A stretch of 64,000 nt of DNA, taken from NCBI RefSeq assembly GCF_040581485.1, contig NC_090135.1:8425001-8489000 (forward strand), given 5' to 3'. This stretch comes from Linepithema humile (taxonomy: Eukaryota > Arthropoda > Insecta > Hymenoptera > Formicidae). Positions 49,163 through 61,300 of this stretch are shown here, piece after piece. The first letter of the stretch is position 1. Every line of letters begins with the position of its first letter. The notes under the pieces were generated by a model. It searched no databases, was not told where the DNA came from, and was given only the letters and a program-made list of their open reading frames with translations. The position numbers and the translations under genes are program-made.

Positions 49163-52100
49163 ATAATCCATGTAAAAAATTTCAAGTACTTCACAGTCTC
49201 ACTAGAGAATAAAAAATGAACTAAGTCAATCGAGAAACATATTCCCGCGATTTATTGCACTAGATCATAAAAGACCTCGAAACTAATTGCACAAGTTGGC
49301 GCTTGGCATGATTTCGTCCGTATTTGCGACCAACGTGGACGGGCAAGTCCTTCGTGCTTCTGACGCATCGAGCTAAGACCGCCCCTAAGCTACTAATTAT
49401 AAGCGATCTATGTTTGGATCTTGCCGATACTTTCTGGCATTGACAGTAGATACGATTGCTTTATCTCTCATTGAGATCCCCTCGGATTATTAGAGGCCAG
49501 TAATTGGCGTAATGTAGCGGTAGCGCTAATAATTAATTTCTGTTTGAAATTTGTTATTGACTTACTATCAGTTTTAATCGTAGATGAAATTAATTTGACA
49601 TTTGATTTATATATTTAATGATCAAAATTTTATTTCAATTTTTTTACCAACGAAAGATTAATTGAAATAGATAACAGATAGACTAATTTCATTACTACTA
49701 ATCGAAACGATTATATTTTTAATAAGTCGATTATATAAGATTTCGATACATTTTTCTGTCAATTTTGTTAATTTTTTTTTATGTAATCTGTTTTTTATCA
49801 GCAAAGATATTGGTAAAAAATGTCTCTTTTCTCTGTGACTTCTAACTTATTATATTTAAGAATTAAGCTCTCTTCTGCAGAATACTCTTGACCTAAAAAC
49901 AGTCATGTGAGAAATCGTATATCGGAATATAACGAGTTAAAATGTCAGTCGCATTGGCATCTCGTACACTTTCGCACGGTTTGCTCAGACACTCGTAGCT
50001 ATATGATACAGTTTGACGTCATCAATATATTGAATTCAACCGAGCAGGGTTAACGGAGGTTAACTCGCACATCTACGCACGAGTTCTCATCTTTCTGCTT
50101 TCTACTCTTCCTTGTCGTAATAACGACATTGCAATTGCGCGCTCCGACTTCGATAATAAATCGCGATCTATTGCATCGCGCGTTTCTAGCTCGTCTGCGC
50201 CATAATTCAAAAGCGCAGTTTCCATTATTTGTCAGCAGACAGATGAATTACGTGGGAGTATATGCGAGTATCCATAAAGTTTCTGCCTCGATGTGACAGA
50301 GTATCAAGTGGGCTTCCTTTGAACAAGCGGAATGAATTGCAACGCGCATATACTTTCCACCTACAAACTATCGATTGCTTTTGTCAAAAGCATGAAAAGT
50401 TTCAGCTCGAGGTAATACAGCTTCCTTTATTCGAAATTTTTTTTAATTTTATTTTAAGCTGTGGATGGAAGTGTAAACGTAGAAAGTCGATTGGCGCCGA
50501 ACTTTTTCGATGAGTATTGCTATAGAAATAGAAGCGAACGGATCGCATTGAGTCGTTTAGTTTTAAAGTAGCGTAAGTCAAGTTTGGAAAATGTTCACGT
50601 CGATTTGTGCTTGTATGCTACTTGAATTTATCGCGCTCCGAAGTTTTATTTGTGCCACTTTGAAAGCAAACAGCTCAATCAGTCGATTCTAATGCATCGC
50701 AGAATTCATAATAGACAAAAAGTTTTTTTACAACAATTAACATTAAAAATATTAGTACTATTGATATGTGGTAACTATAAAAATAATAAATAAAGAGATA
50801 CTAATTTGGTATTAAAACAAATAATAAGCTAAATGAAGCAAATGTAGATGAACGGAATAGGAGAATTGCAAAGAAGAGAGATGAGGATGATATTATCTCG
50901 AACAGAGGCAGATGAATGCTTTGTAATCAACGCGTGCATTTCTCCATTAAGTATTCGCGGTATTTATTAGATCGCCCTAGATTCCGTGCTAACAAACGGG
51001 AGGTCAAAACAAACCGATTCTGCGAGATAATAAACGTAAATGCGATTTTACGGGCGTAGATAACATCTCGAATGACGTTAGGGTATTTTCAATATTCCGA
51101 ACGATTATTATACCTCCGTCGTGTGTTTCGCGATCGCGTACACGCGGGTTTCCTTCGACGAACAAAATAGATATCTCGCGGCGGAAGGAAAGAAAGGGTT
51201 GCCGATTGAGAGCAAGGCGCACGCCACTGAAATCGGATTAAGAAATCGAGCTGGATATTGCATTTTTGATCGGGTTCCGCCGCTTCGTAACTGGCCGGAG
51301 TTTCCTATTGGACTGAATTATTAAATTCAATTTTTCGAGTACTGAGAGATTTGAATTATTAAGGCGGCCTTGGCACGAAGACTCTCTTTGCAATCGCGAC
51401 CGTCTGTCTCTCCCTTCCTCTCTTTTTTTCTCACTCTTCCGCGACTGGTATTATACTTCTTATCTTAATCTTGAGAAAACAATATATGTAGCATTTTGTA
51501 TTTTTTTTTTGTTACATTATACTGTTTGTATTCTATAAACATTTAGCATTATCATAAGATCATTAAACTTATTATCTATTCATAGTTCTATAATTTTGGA
51601 TAAATTACATAAAAATTTTTTCTCTCTTTTAACTTGCAATTATCATTTTTTCTACATTTTGCGGATACATTGCATCGTTGAGAACAAAATCGTGACTTGA
51701 TGCAGAATCTAATGATTCAGAGAGCAACTTAAAAATTTAAGAGATCAGACGCGTTTATTTGATCAGCGGACGTTCATTTGATTTCCGACTGTTTCGCCGA
51801 TTGCGATCGATCTGTCGACGAATCTTTTTAAAGAAGGAATGCTTTATAACACTGCGAGGTTGCGCAGAAATAAATTTGATGCCGGATGCTTTCGGTGAAA
51901 ATTTTATTTCATCGAATGACACGCTCTCGTTAGAGATTGATTGAAAATTCCAATTTCTTCGCTCGCATTCTCACTTGTTATAATCAAGAATTCTAGAATG
52001 CAAATAATGAGGAGAATTTATTTTGTAGTTAATTCTAGACAGACCTTATCTCAGCTGAAAGATAATTTTAATCTCAATTGTTAAGATATTTAATCTCGAA

Positions 52101-52920
52101 AATAGGAAAGTTATTAATGAGATATTCAATCGATGAGATAACTTCTTGGCATTCAATATGCTTGTAAGTAGCTCTCGAAATAAAATCTTGTTAATGTAAA
52201 ATTTGTTTGAAACTGAACGGAGAAAACTTTTAATATTTAGTTGTATAAAGATAAATTTGTGAATGATCTTAGATTTTTAGTCGTTTATACTTCAAATAAT
52301 ATTTTTCTTCTTCTAATTGCGTCTCTCCACTATTCGCATCTCTGAAACATTTTCTGCGACATTGCATTTAATTCCCGATTAATCAATATTTCAAGTATTT
52401 CTTCACTTTTATTCTCGTCTTTTTATTTTGCTCGCAAGTGAATCAATCGCAATTTAATGCAGCAGAACGCCGTTCCTTCGTGTACATTAAATCACTTGAT
52501 TTGTGGCAGGAATTAATAGCAGAAATCTTATATTGCCAGGAAAATCTGTAAGTGTCGCGATGTTAATTCAAAATAAATCGATATAAGGGGAAGTTGCCAT
52601 CGGAAAATGGACGCAATTCTTGATAGCGCCCAGCTGTGAGATAAACGAACGGAACGGGACGGCGATCGGGCCGTGATGAGGTGGGGAACAGGGACGGAAG
52701 AATCTTCACCGGCTAGTTTTCCGCGCGATTTACCGCGAGAAACCCGAGAAAGGATTGAGGGTCCGAGATTGGAGGGAGTTGAGCGACGCGGAAGTGAAAG
52801 CCGAAGTGGATCGGAGATTCGCCGGGACGAGACAGAACCGAAAACGAAAAAGCTCGGCGAGAGCTTCTTAAGTGGGCAGCGCTAGTTGCGAAGGTTCAGG
52901 TACACGAAGAGAACAGTCTT

Positions 52921-52933
52921 GGGGGGGGGGGGG
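52921..52933 (+). repeat. Homopolymer G13
   Basis: Thirteen G followed by a purine-rich AGGAAGGGAGGG stretch. Confidence 0.9.
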
Positions 52934-55309
52934 AGGAAGGGAGGGAAAGTTGGACAGCGAGGGATGAGGTAGATGGAAATGCGGTATAAGGAAGACGTGG
53001 AACACTGGCTTAGCGATGGGTATTAGGTATCGTATGAGAATCTCTCATCGGGTCCGATAGTTCGAACGCGCGGATGTGGAATAAAGCTCATCAAGGATTC
53101 AGCCCGCAATCCGCATTCGATGAATTAAAGATGTCGCCGGGAGTAACAAGAATGGAGCCCCGTCTCGTTCTCCGCTCGCTCGCCCTTCCTGCACTCCGAG
53201 ACTTCTTCGAGCCGCTGCATCGCCGATTCTCCGGATTCGCGGAGTCGTCTCGGCGCTTATCCGCCTTATTACGAATGGAATTAACCTCCGTTATCTTGGC
53301 AGCGGTCAGATATTATTGATCCTCAAGTCGAACGGCGGAAGTTCCGTAGTGAAAGAGTGACGTTTATCGGGAAAACGCGATCCGTATCTCTTTAACGTTT
53401 GTCGAAAAGCTATTATCCACTAATTGTCTAATCTTCTACATTAAAGGCAATAGAAATCGGAAAAGAATTTAAATAATAAAAAATATATTTAACTATTCTT
53501 GAAATTTAATCTATTCAAATATTATTATATAATTGTCTTTATATTCGTGTACTTTTCGCGACTAAAAGATAAAATAATTCCAAGACATCTGTATAATTAG
53601 ATAATACGCATTTAAATATCGGAGGTGTGCTATTTATCAAGACAATAATATATTTTTATCGAAGTTGTCGCGGGAGATAGCTACATCGATATTATTTTTA
53701 ATCATAAACCTGAGATCCAGATTTTTCTTTGACCGCGCTCAATTTTATCCTGAATACTGCGGGTGCTATTTGTTAAGTTAATCGCCGTCGGCCGCAAGCT
53801 TGTCGTTGGGTCCGATCAACCCCAAGTGACGCGAAATAAAGATCAAGAGAGGCGGAAGCGAAGTGTTCTCGAGAACCGGGGGAGTGCCATCAAGAAAATC
53901 AGTCGCGGTCAGCGAAAGCGGGGACGCTTCGCAGCAAAGTGTCAGCAGAAAAGCAGGGGCTGGCAACAAAGAGCCCGTGGGTCTCGTCGGGGAAGGGAAG
54001 TAGGAGGAAGTACAAGGGGAGGGCGGCTCAAAGAAAGAGACGGAGAAAGAGGGTGGCAGGGGTAGTCGTACCTGCGTGGTTGCCATCATTAGGATGGTGG
54101 GCCATAGCTGCAATGCGGGCGCCTATGCGATCAAGCGGTGGAAGGGGAGTGGATGGTGCGCATTCTATGAGACTATGCACTCTCTGCCTTTCTCTCTCTC
54201 TTTCACTATGCATCAACCGCGGCATTATCGCGAATCCTGGAAGCGGAGTTGGCTCGCGGCCAGGTAGGCTCCAGGTCCCTTCTTACGTTTCTCCCCGCGG
54301 CGGTCCTACGCGCATAGGGAATCAACCTATTCTAATCTACTACCACTACGTACGTGGCGCACGCTGTTTCGCTGTGTCGATCGGCATTTCATTTAATCTT
54401 GTATAATTCAAAAAGAAATAGTCTTCGCTATTATTTTTATGGAAATTAGATATTATCTGCAATGATGATAATAATAAAAAAGCGTATGATTCAACGCGGT
54501 TAACTTAAATTTCTTCAGTTAAAGTTTTTTTAACTGTCAGTTATACGATAACAATTTTTAGACGTGTACGAAATAATGCCTTTAAATTGTAATAAGAACG
54601 TTTTAGACGCCTTTAGAAAATTTATTATCGTAAATTTGCAAAAATATGTATGGTATTGACTTTCGTATAATATTTTCATACGCGTTTCAATATGCATGGA
54701 ATGTCCATACGATTTTTATGTATAAATAAAGTGGATCGACTTATCAATAAAATACAAAGTCGGTTAGCTTTATATTTAAAATATTTTTAGTCCGAAAAAA
54801 GACATATTTAGCCTATCTTTGAAAAGGATTACTGCAATTTAGAGTTGATTTCCTACCGCCAAATTGTACGCTCAATTCCCTTGCGACTCGTCCGATCGGC
54901 ACGCCACGATTCCAGTCGGGCTCAAGTGTACACTTACGTTGCCGTTAATGGCTCGTCGCTACGCGACGGCGCAAGAAGATAGTCACGACGGATAGACGGC
55001 ACGATCTTTTTGGAATGCTGCACGTTCGCCAAAATAGACGCCGGCACGCGAGAGCAACTCGAAGACGTAGCGTTCCGCCCGCAGCGTCCCTTCCCACGGG
55101 ACGCGCGAGAACATGAGGACAGAAAATTTTCCTGCAGTGGCTAACGCGGCAATGTTTATTTATTTACTCGACATACATGATACCGTGACATCGTATGATT
55201 GTTATTCTATCATTCGGCCGGCCGGGGAGTTTGTTGAACCTGATCCTAAATGCGGAAGGTCGCGGCATTTGGGTCGTCATATATAGCTAATATTCATTAG
55301 ACTCTCCCT

Positions 55310-55460
55310 CTCTCATACGATAATTGATAGTATGTTGAATATTAATAGTACTATTAATGGTTGGATAGGAAATTCACTATCCTGGCGACGTATCGACAAT
55401 AGTATTGATATAACTGCGGTATTTTGGGAGTTAATAGTATTAATGGCAGTTTAAGGATTA
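55310..55460. repeat. Palindromic TAATAGTATTAAT cluster
   Basis: ATTAATAGTACTATTAAT at 55341-55358 is a perfect 18-bp palindrome. A shorter relative, TTAATAGTATTAATGG, occurs near 55432-55447, and AATAGTATTGATA near 55399. GGATAG/CTATCC at about 55364-55383 forms a further small stem. Confidence 0.6.
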
Positions 55461-57378
55461 TTTGATGGATGAAAATGAAGAATTCATGCTGTTGACTAGC
55501 TAACGAGATTTCGATCGATTATGTGAATATTTAATTCCTTCGATGAAGTGAGATTATCAATTCGCGCTTTGCTTAGCGGTGTAACAATAATAGAACAATT
55601 ATTGAACACATTATCATACTAATTGACAGACGATATCAAAAATCATATTAACGGTACAGGTTCATTAACAATTCATAATATTCGGGATATAACAAACGAA
55701 TTTTTTTTCGGAGAAAGTTCTATGATTAGAAATTGCAATTTGGTTCGTTCAGAATTTCTAGAATACTAACGAGATCTGGTTGTGGCAGAAGCACGCTGTT
55801 AAATCGATATGCTAAGTTTACGTTGATTATTAGTAATAATAATTATATAAGAATCATTATGAACTGATCGTATAAATAATAGATATATTAACACGTTGAT
55901 ATCAGCAATAACAGTCTGTTGACTGCGTCGTTAAAGAATGTCGCTGAACGGCGATAAATATAAAGATCGGGCTGATAGTGGCATGATTCTCACCGCTCGC
56001 TCGCATGCGGCTATCGTATATTCGTGTAGTCGCGAATCGAATAGTTCGAGCGAAAAAAAAGGGCTAAATGGAAAATACTAATGAAGCAAACGAAATATAC
56101 TTGATTGCGTGTAATTCCAGTTTTCGCTTACTTCCAATTTTCAATTATATTCTATTTTATCTCTTTAAAAAAAAACGAACGACATCTTGTTATGTAGAAT
56201 TTTCAGGTATGATAAAAATGAAATGAAGTGAGAAAAACTAAAACAAACGAACGTTTCGACTCTCTCCGTGTCCGGTATCCAGACAGTGATTCCTTTCATC
56301 TATCTACAAGATCGTCGTTAACCTCGGTGGCTCTTCGGGACGGTCGCCGATTCCTCGTACATCATTCTCTCGAGTTATAAATACGACGGTTCGAACGGCA
56401 ACGAGCGCACCGCGGATCAACGGCGGAAATAGATAAACTATGTAGAGAGCAGAGGACAGGGATAGAGAAAGGGGCGGAAAAGGAGAATGAAAAGGCCGCA
56501 CCTGCCGCCGTCACTCATCTCATTGAGATCCTCATAACAGCTGCACCGGTCAATGGGTAAATCGTGTCGCGGATCGACCAATTGTGCGAGGCGTTTAAAA
56601 TTAGCGATCAAGCTAAGCTGACGAGGGAGAAAGAGAGAATTGCGAGTGGTTTCTGCGGAAAATTGATCGGCCGGAATAGTAGCGGCGACCAACTGCAGTT
56701 CGCGAACTCGCCTAACGACGACTCGGGATCGTAACTCCTTGCCGGAACGGGGATTACCGCGCTGCGGCGCGGCACCGTACCGCACCACGCCGAATCACGC
56801 GAGTCGACCCCGGGAATAACGTCGGTAATACATATTAAGCACCCAAATAAATCAATAACGCGGCGAGTTTATCGAGATGCTTCCCCTCCACGCAACGATC
56901 GACGAGAACTTACGCGAGCGAGACGGGAATTTTAAGCGGGTTTATCGCGCCGGAAAATCGCCGCCGATAATCGCGTGCAGGGTTCTGCTAGGCGAAAAAG
57001 GATGTAAGTTATACCGCATGAAAGTGATAATGTCACATTTATAAGGTTCTAAAATTCTGAAATTATCTATTTTAATGACTAAGGCTCCTGCTTCCTCGCT
57101 GCAGCCATATAGAACTAAAGGGTCGGAAGAGAGAAATCATGAGAATTTTTTACTTGTATTACACGTCGTGATAAATTAACTTTTTCCACACGTATGCCGC
57201 AACCCGCGATCGATTGCATAGATTGGTGAAATATATTGGAAACTTCTTTTCATTATCTTTCTATAAAGGTAATATAATTCAATTTACATCTGTTTTACAT
57301 TTCCAGTGAAAATGGATCTTGTGACAAGCCAACTAAAATTTGCAGCAATTAATTAATCTAAAAATATGAAGAATAATT
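55461..57378. other. Non-coding stretch with one coding-like minus-strand frame
   Basis: AT-rich to about 56250, then CpG-rich to about 57000. The minus-strand open frame 56438-56788 (116 codons) is less biased than most but has no recognised domain (see findings). Confidence 0.4.
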
Positions 57379-57447
57379 TTATCAATTTATATTAGATCAA
57401 TATATATTATCAATATATATTAGATATTTATCAATTTATATTAGAAA
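57379..57447. repeat. AT-rich minisatellite
   Basis: Two copies of TTTATCAATTTATATTAGA (57379 and 57427 areas) enclose two copies of TCAATATATATTA. The structure is a short local duplication of an A/T-only unit. Confidence 0.7.
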
Positions 57448-57614
57448 ACTATTTACTATTAAATTTGTGTAACATGCAAAAAATTGTTTTATTTTGACGT
57501 GTAATGCAAGATAAATTTAGCACAATCTTTCGCTTCTGACATAATTCGATATGATTGCAGCAGGAAATCGAAACACTTAATTAAATAAAAGTTTATTAAA
57601 AAAAGTAATATTAT

Positions 57615-57639
57615 ACTAAAATTAACATGTAAACGTGTA
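57615..57639 (+). repeat. 25-bp exact direct repeat, copy 1
   Basis: The 25 bases starting ACTAAAATTAAC and ending AAACGTGTA recur without mismatch at 58344-58368. The flanks of the two copies are unrelated. Confidence 0.9.
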
Positions 57640-58075
57640 GCTATACAACAAACGAAAAATTGGAAGGTATAAAATTGTTTATTTCCAAAAAGTACTTTTT
57701 ACTGTTATTTGTATTTTTATAAAAAAAATCAACCTGCATGAAAAATTTTCCAAAAATTGCAATTTTGTTGAATTTTATATTGAGTTTCATACTCATATTA
57801 AATTTCATATTTTCAGCTTGTCATTCTTACAGCATTTTTCCATAATAATAACTCGATAACGTGCATTGTGTCTATATTGCATATTCAGTCGTGTATTCGC
57901 GGTGAAATTAATGTAACAGATATCGCAGATAGCCTAGGATGCATAAGTCCGCGACGAAGCGGGACGTGGAGCGAGACGCAAGCAGAGCGTGACGGACGGC
58001 GCGACGGCGCTGTATAAATGCAGCGTTGCTAATGTTAAATCGCCGACTCGGTAATTACATGCAAATAGCGCCGGC

Positions 58076-58091
58076 CACTGTTTAAACAGTG
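58076..58091. repeat. Perfect 16-bp palindrome
   Basis: CACTGTTTAAACAGTG reads the same on both strands. It lies within the CpG-rich block flanked by the 25-bp direct repeats. Confidence 0.85.
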
Positions 58092-58343
58092 CATGGAGCG
58101 CACCGTCGAAGCGCGGCTCGTCCATATTTTTCGAAATGCTCGCCCTCATGTGCTTCGGCCGCGCGTGCAAAGCCGGCGCGTTATTAAGCGCCGTTGAATG
58201 CACTCCCGGCTATATCTCCACGAGCTTCGCATAAGCGAGGAAACGGGATCCATTAAAAAAATGGAGGGTATCTCGCAAAGGAAACGCGATAGAAAAAGCT
58301 CGAATTACGGCAGCGTTTAAGAGCTTTAACCTTGCTTCTGGAA

Positions 58344-58368
58344 ACTAAAATTAACATGTAAACGTGTA
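58344..58368 (+). repeat. 25-bp exact direct repeat, copy 2
   Basis: This is identical to 57615-57639. The 704-base interval between the copies contains the CpG-rich block at 57930-58250, so the repeats flank sequence that differs in composition from its surroundings. Confidence 0.9.
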
Positions 58369-61300
58369 ATTTCTCTTTACATTTTAAGCTCGAGAAATGT
58401 AAATATACATAATAAAATTTTATTTCCCGTTTAATTTCAATAGACAGAAATTTAATACAAATTATACAATCACGAGTGGTGCTAAGTAATAGTTGCCGAT
58501 TAATTGTGATTAAGAAAAAATTAATTCAAATTTGTATGAATTGCACACACGCGTCTATTTATTAATCGCGCAAAATAAAAATAGCCTGTGAAAATAAAGC
58601 TATCCTAATTCACTGAGCAAAAGGTATTTATATCTTTCCGCGCGTATAAATATACCTTTCGTAGTTTATTGTGTAAGCGCATTAAACCATTCGCAAATTT
58701 ACGATTCTGATGAATGTGACGGCGGTCTTTCTCGTCGTTTCGCTGATGAGAACCAGGGGCTACGGTAAAACAGCCGTGAGTAATTAACACGCTGAACGCC
58801 AGATCTAAATTTCGACATCGCCTGGCCGGTGCCAGAAGTATTTCGAGAGACCCTAATTGTCTTTTACTTTAATTAATGGACTCTCGCTCATAAACAGCTT
58901 AAAAGACTCACTCAACTTGTATGGATTATTATTTTGATTCAATCAAATTCATAAAAATGTTCATCTTCGCAAATAATTTGTTTTCAAAAAAAATTAAGCT
59001 AGAAGCAGTCATCTTAAATTTTCATTGTTTTTTTAACATCCTTATTAATTGTCATTAAATGCATATTGTGCGTATATTTAATTTATTAATTAAGCAAATA
59101 AAAAGTTTTGAAATAAAGAGTTTCCGGACCTTGTAGTGTTATTTGTGTAATCAATATTTACAAGACATTATTGTTTCACGCATTAATCGGTAGATCATTA
59201 TCCATTAAATAATGTGTGGTAAACAAATGTATCACTTTCTTCAAATAATTAATTGCTTAAAATATTTGACTCTTATATGTTAAATTCAAGTCTGCAAGTT
59301 TTGCCTGCCCCGTTCCTATCGCTCGCGCGATTCTCGTGGTTAATAAGCGTTTCCTCGCAATTTCCTAGTCTACGCCCACATTTCCATTGTAATTATTTCT
59401 GCCAGCTTATGACGTATCTTTTACGTCGTAACTTCCATTTGTAACAATCTTGATTATTGCCGTGAGGTGATGAATCAAGAGATTGATCATTAATCGTTTA
59501 AGTTTGGAGTGTAATCTTCAGAATTATGATATGATATCTATTCTCTGACGAGATATTCTCTTCTGCTAATGTTACTTTCCCAAAAGTTTGTTTCAGAATA
59601 CATATCTATGTATCTGTTTAAGAAAATGTAATATATTTCACTACAAATATTGTGAAAATTAATTAATCACCAATGGCACAACTTTTGGGCTGTTAAATTC
59701 TGAAAGCCCTGATTTTAAAAATAACATCAACTCGTAACAATCTTGCTGTAAATGATTCTAATTAGCGTTATTCTCAGTCTTAAAACTGGATTGCTCCAAA
59801 TAAAGTTATTCCTAACGAAATATTTCTGTCAAACATAATCTCCCCTTGATTATACAGACTTAATGATAATTATTTTGTCTAGTTTCCTCTCTTAATCACG
59901 CGGAAGATCACGGTTCAACGAAAGCGCTGTACACGTATCAAAGCCACACGGGGGGAAACGTGTCGGAATAGAGTCGTCGCGGTGCTGCGGGAAATAGCGT
60001 GGAATTTATGTGACCGTTACCATCGCGCCGCGGGTTAACACGGATGGCCGTATCGGCAGCGAAACGCCGCGACGCGCTACGCTGCGCCAAGCTTCGCTAA
60101 ATAAATGGACAATATCATCCTCGTCGTAAAAATAATTGCCCGCCGCTCGTGGCGGCGCGCGGCCGATTATTGCCGACCGCGGCAATTAGCTGCCGCGGCT
60201 TGATGCGCTTTATTGCCGCTTGCTGCGAATTTTTATCGCGAGCTTCGTTGTTGGTTCCTCTTTCAGTAGAGATTGCAGTCTGATTGCGGCAGGATTTTTG
60301 GACCAAGAAAAATAGGGTTTCGCGAAAATGGAGATAAATCCATACCACAATTAGAAATTAAAGCGTCTCCAAAAATTGAAATAATTTAAATAACCTCATT
60401 TGCCAGTTAATTTTAAGGTTTCGATAAAAATAAAAATTTCAACCTTTGATTAATAAAATATTAACAAAAAAATATACAACTAAAACAACATGTATAACAT
60501 TTAAAACAAACTGTATGTGTGAGAAAGTGAGAATTGTAATACGATTATTTGCTGATCTTTACTCGGCATGCATTTTAAAGTGCACTTTGAATTTTGTTTT
60601 ACGCTTACAGTCGATTGTGGGAGGCCGGTCCCAAGTCTCGGGATGTGTCGCACGAGATTATACAGCGCGGAGGAAATAATGACGCAGATATTGCGGAGAG
60701 GATATGGTAGGAGGATGTGGAGGTCGGTCGACGGGGTACGGAGAAATATAATGGGTTAAGTTTCGCCGTCGTGCTCCGGCGAATTTCCGGGTCGAGCTCG
60801 CGAGCGCGTGGCACTTTCAAGGGACTACCGGGAGCTCTTCTTAGGTAACCAAGTTAAGCTGTTAATTTCCACGTACATGGTTCACGGTCGGCTTGAATTT
60901 CTTGCCTGGCCCCGGGGTAACCCGGAAAAAGTCCTTCGCGCTCTTTTGTCTGGACCTTAAATCGCCTGCACGGATTAAACTAGGAACGCAATATTATCAC
61001 GTCATGTGAGCTCATACTTTGTCACATAATTATTATAAAAGAAAGAAGAGTTTGAAACTGAGAAATTAAACTAACACGTTTGTAATTTAAGTCATTTGGC
61101 GGAGATCCAAGTATTGTGCTTCATTAAAAAGCGTAATCTTATAATGATAAATTAATACTCTGTTTCAAATCACAGATATCGGAAGCCAAACTGAGAGAAG
61201 AATTAAAAAACGATCAGCAGAATCGTAATGACAACGGATACCAGCAGAGATTCAAAACAGGTTTCTGTTCACGTGTTCCTACAAAAAAAACGCGCGCGTG

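Larger units (their letters stand above)
45154..55309. other. Non-coding stretch
   Basis: AT-rich intron-like DNA with CpG-rich patches at 45180-45320, 46330-46700, 47860-48410, 51110-51430, 52640-53340 and 53780-54340. Open frames within the patches are unrecognised, and those at 53763-54406 are Arg-rich low complexity. Confidence 0.45.

Noticed and set aside
56385..56400. tRNA B-box-like GGTTCGAACGG
   Set aside because: No cloverleaf can be drawn around it and the final CC is missing.
59395..59415. Candidate RNP2 exon (TGCCAGCTT on the plus strand)
   Set aside because: The minus-strand translation gives KLAE, not LSWQ.
60396..60420. Candidate RNP2 exon (minus-strand INWQ)
   Set aside because: The preceding codons are not MFIGG-like and no acceptor is in place.
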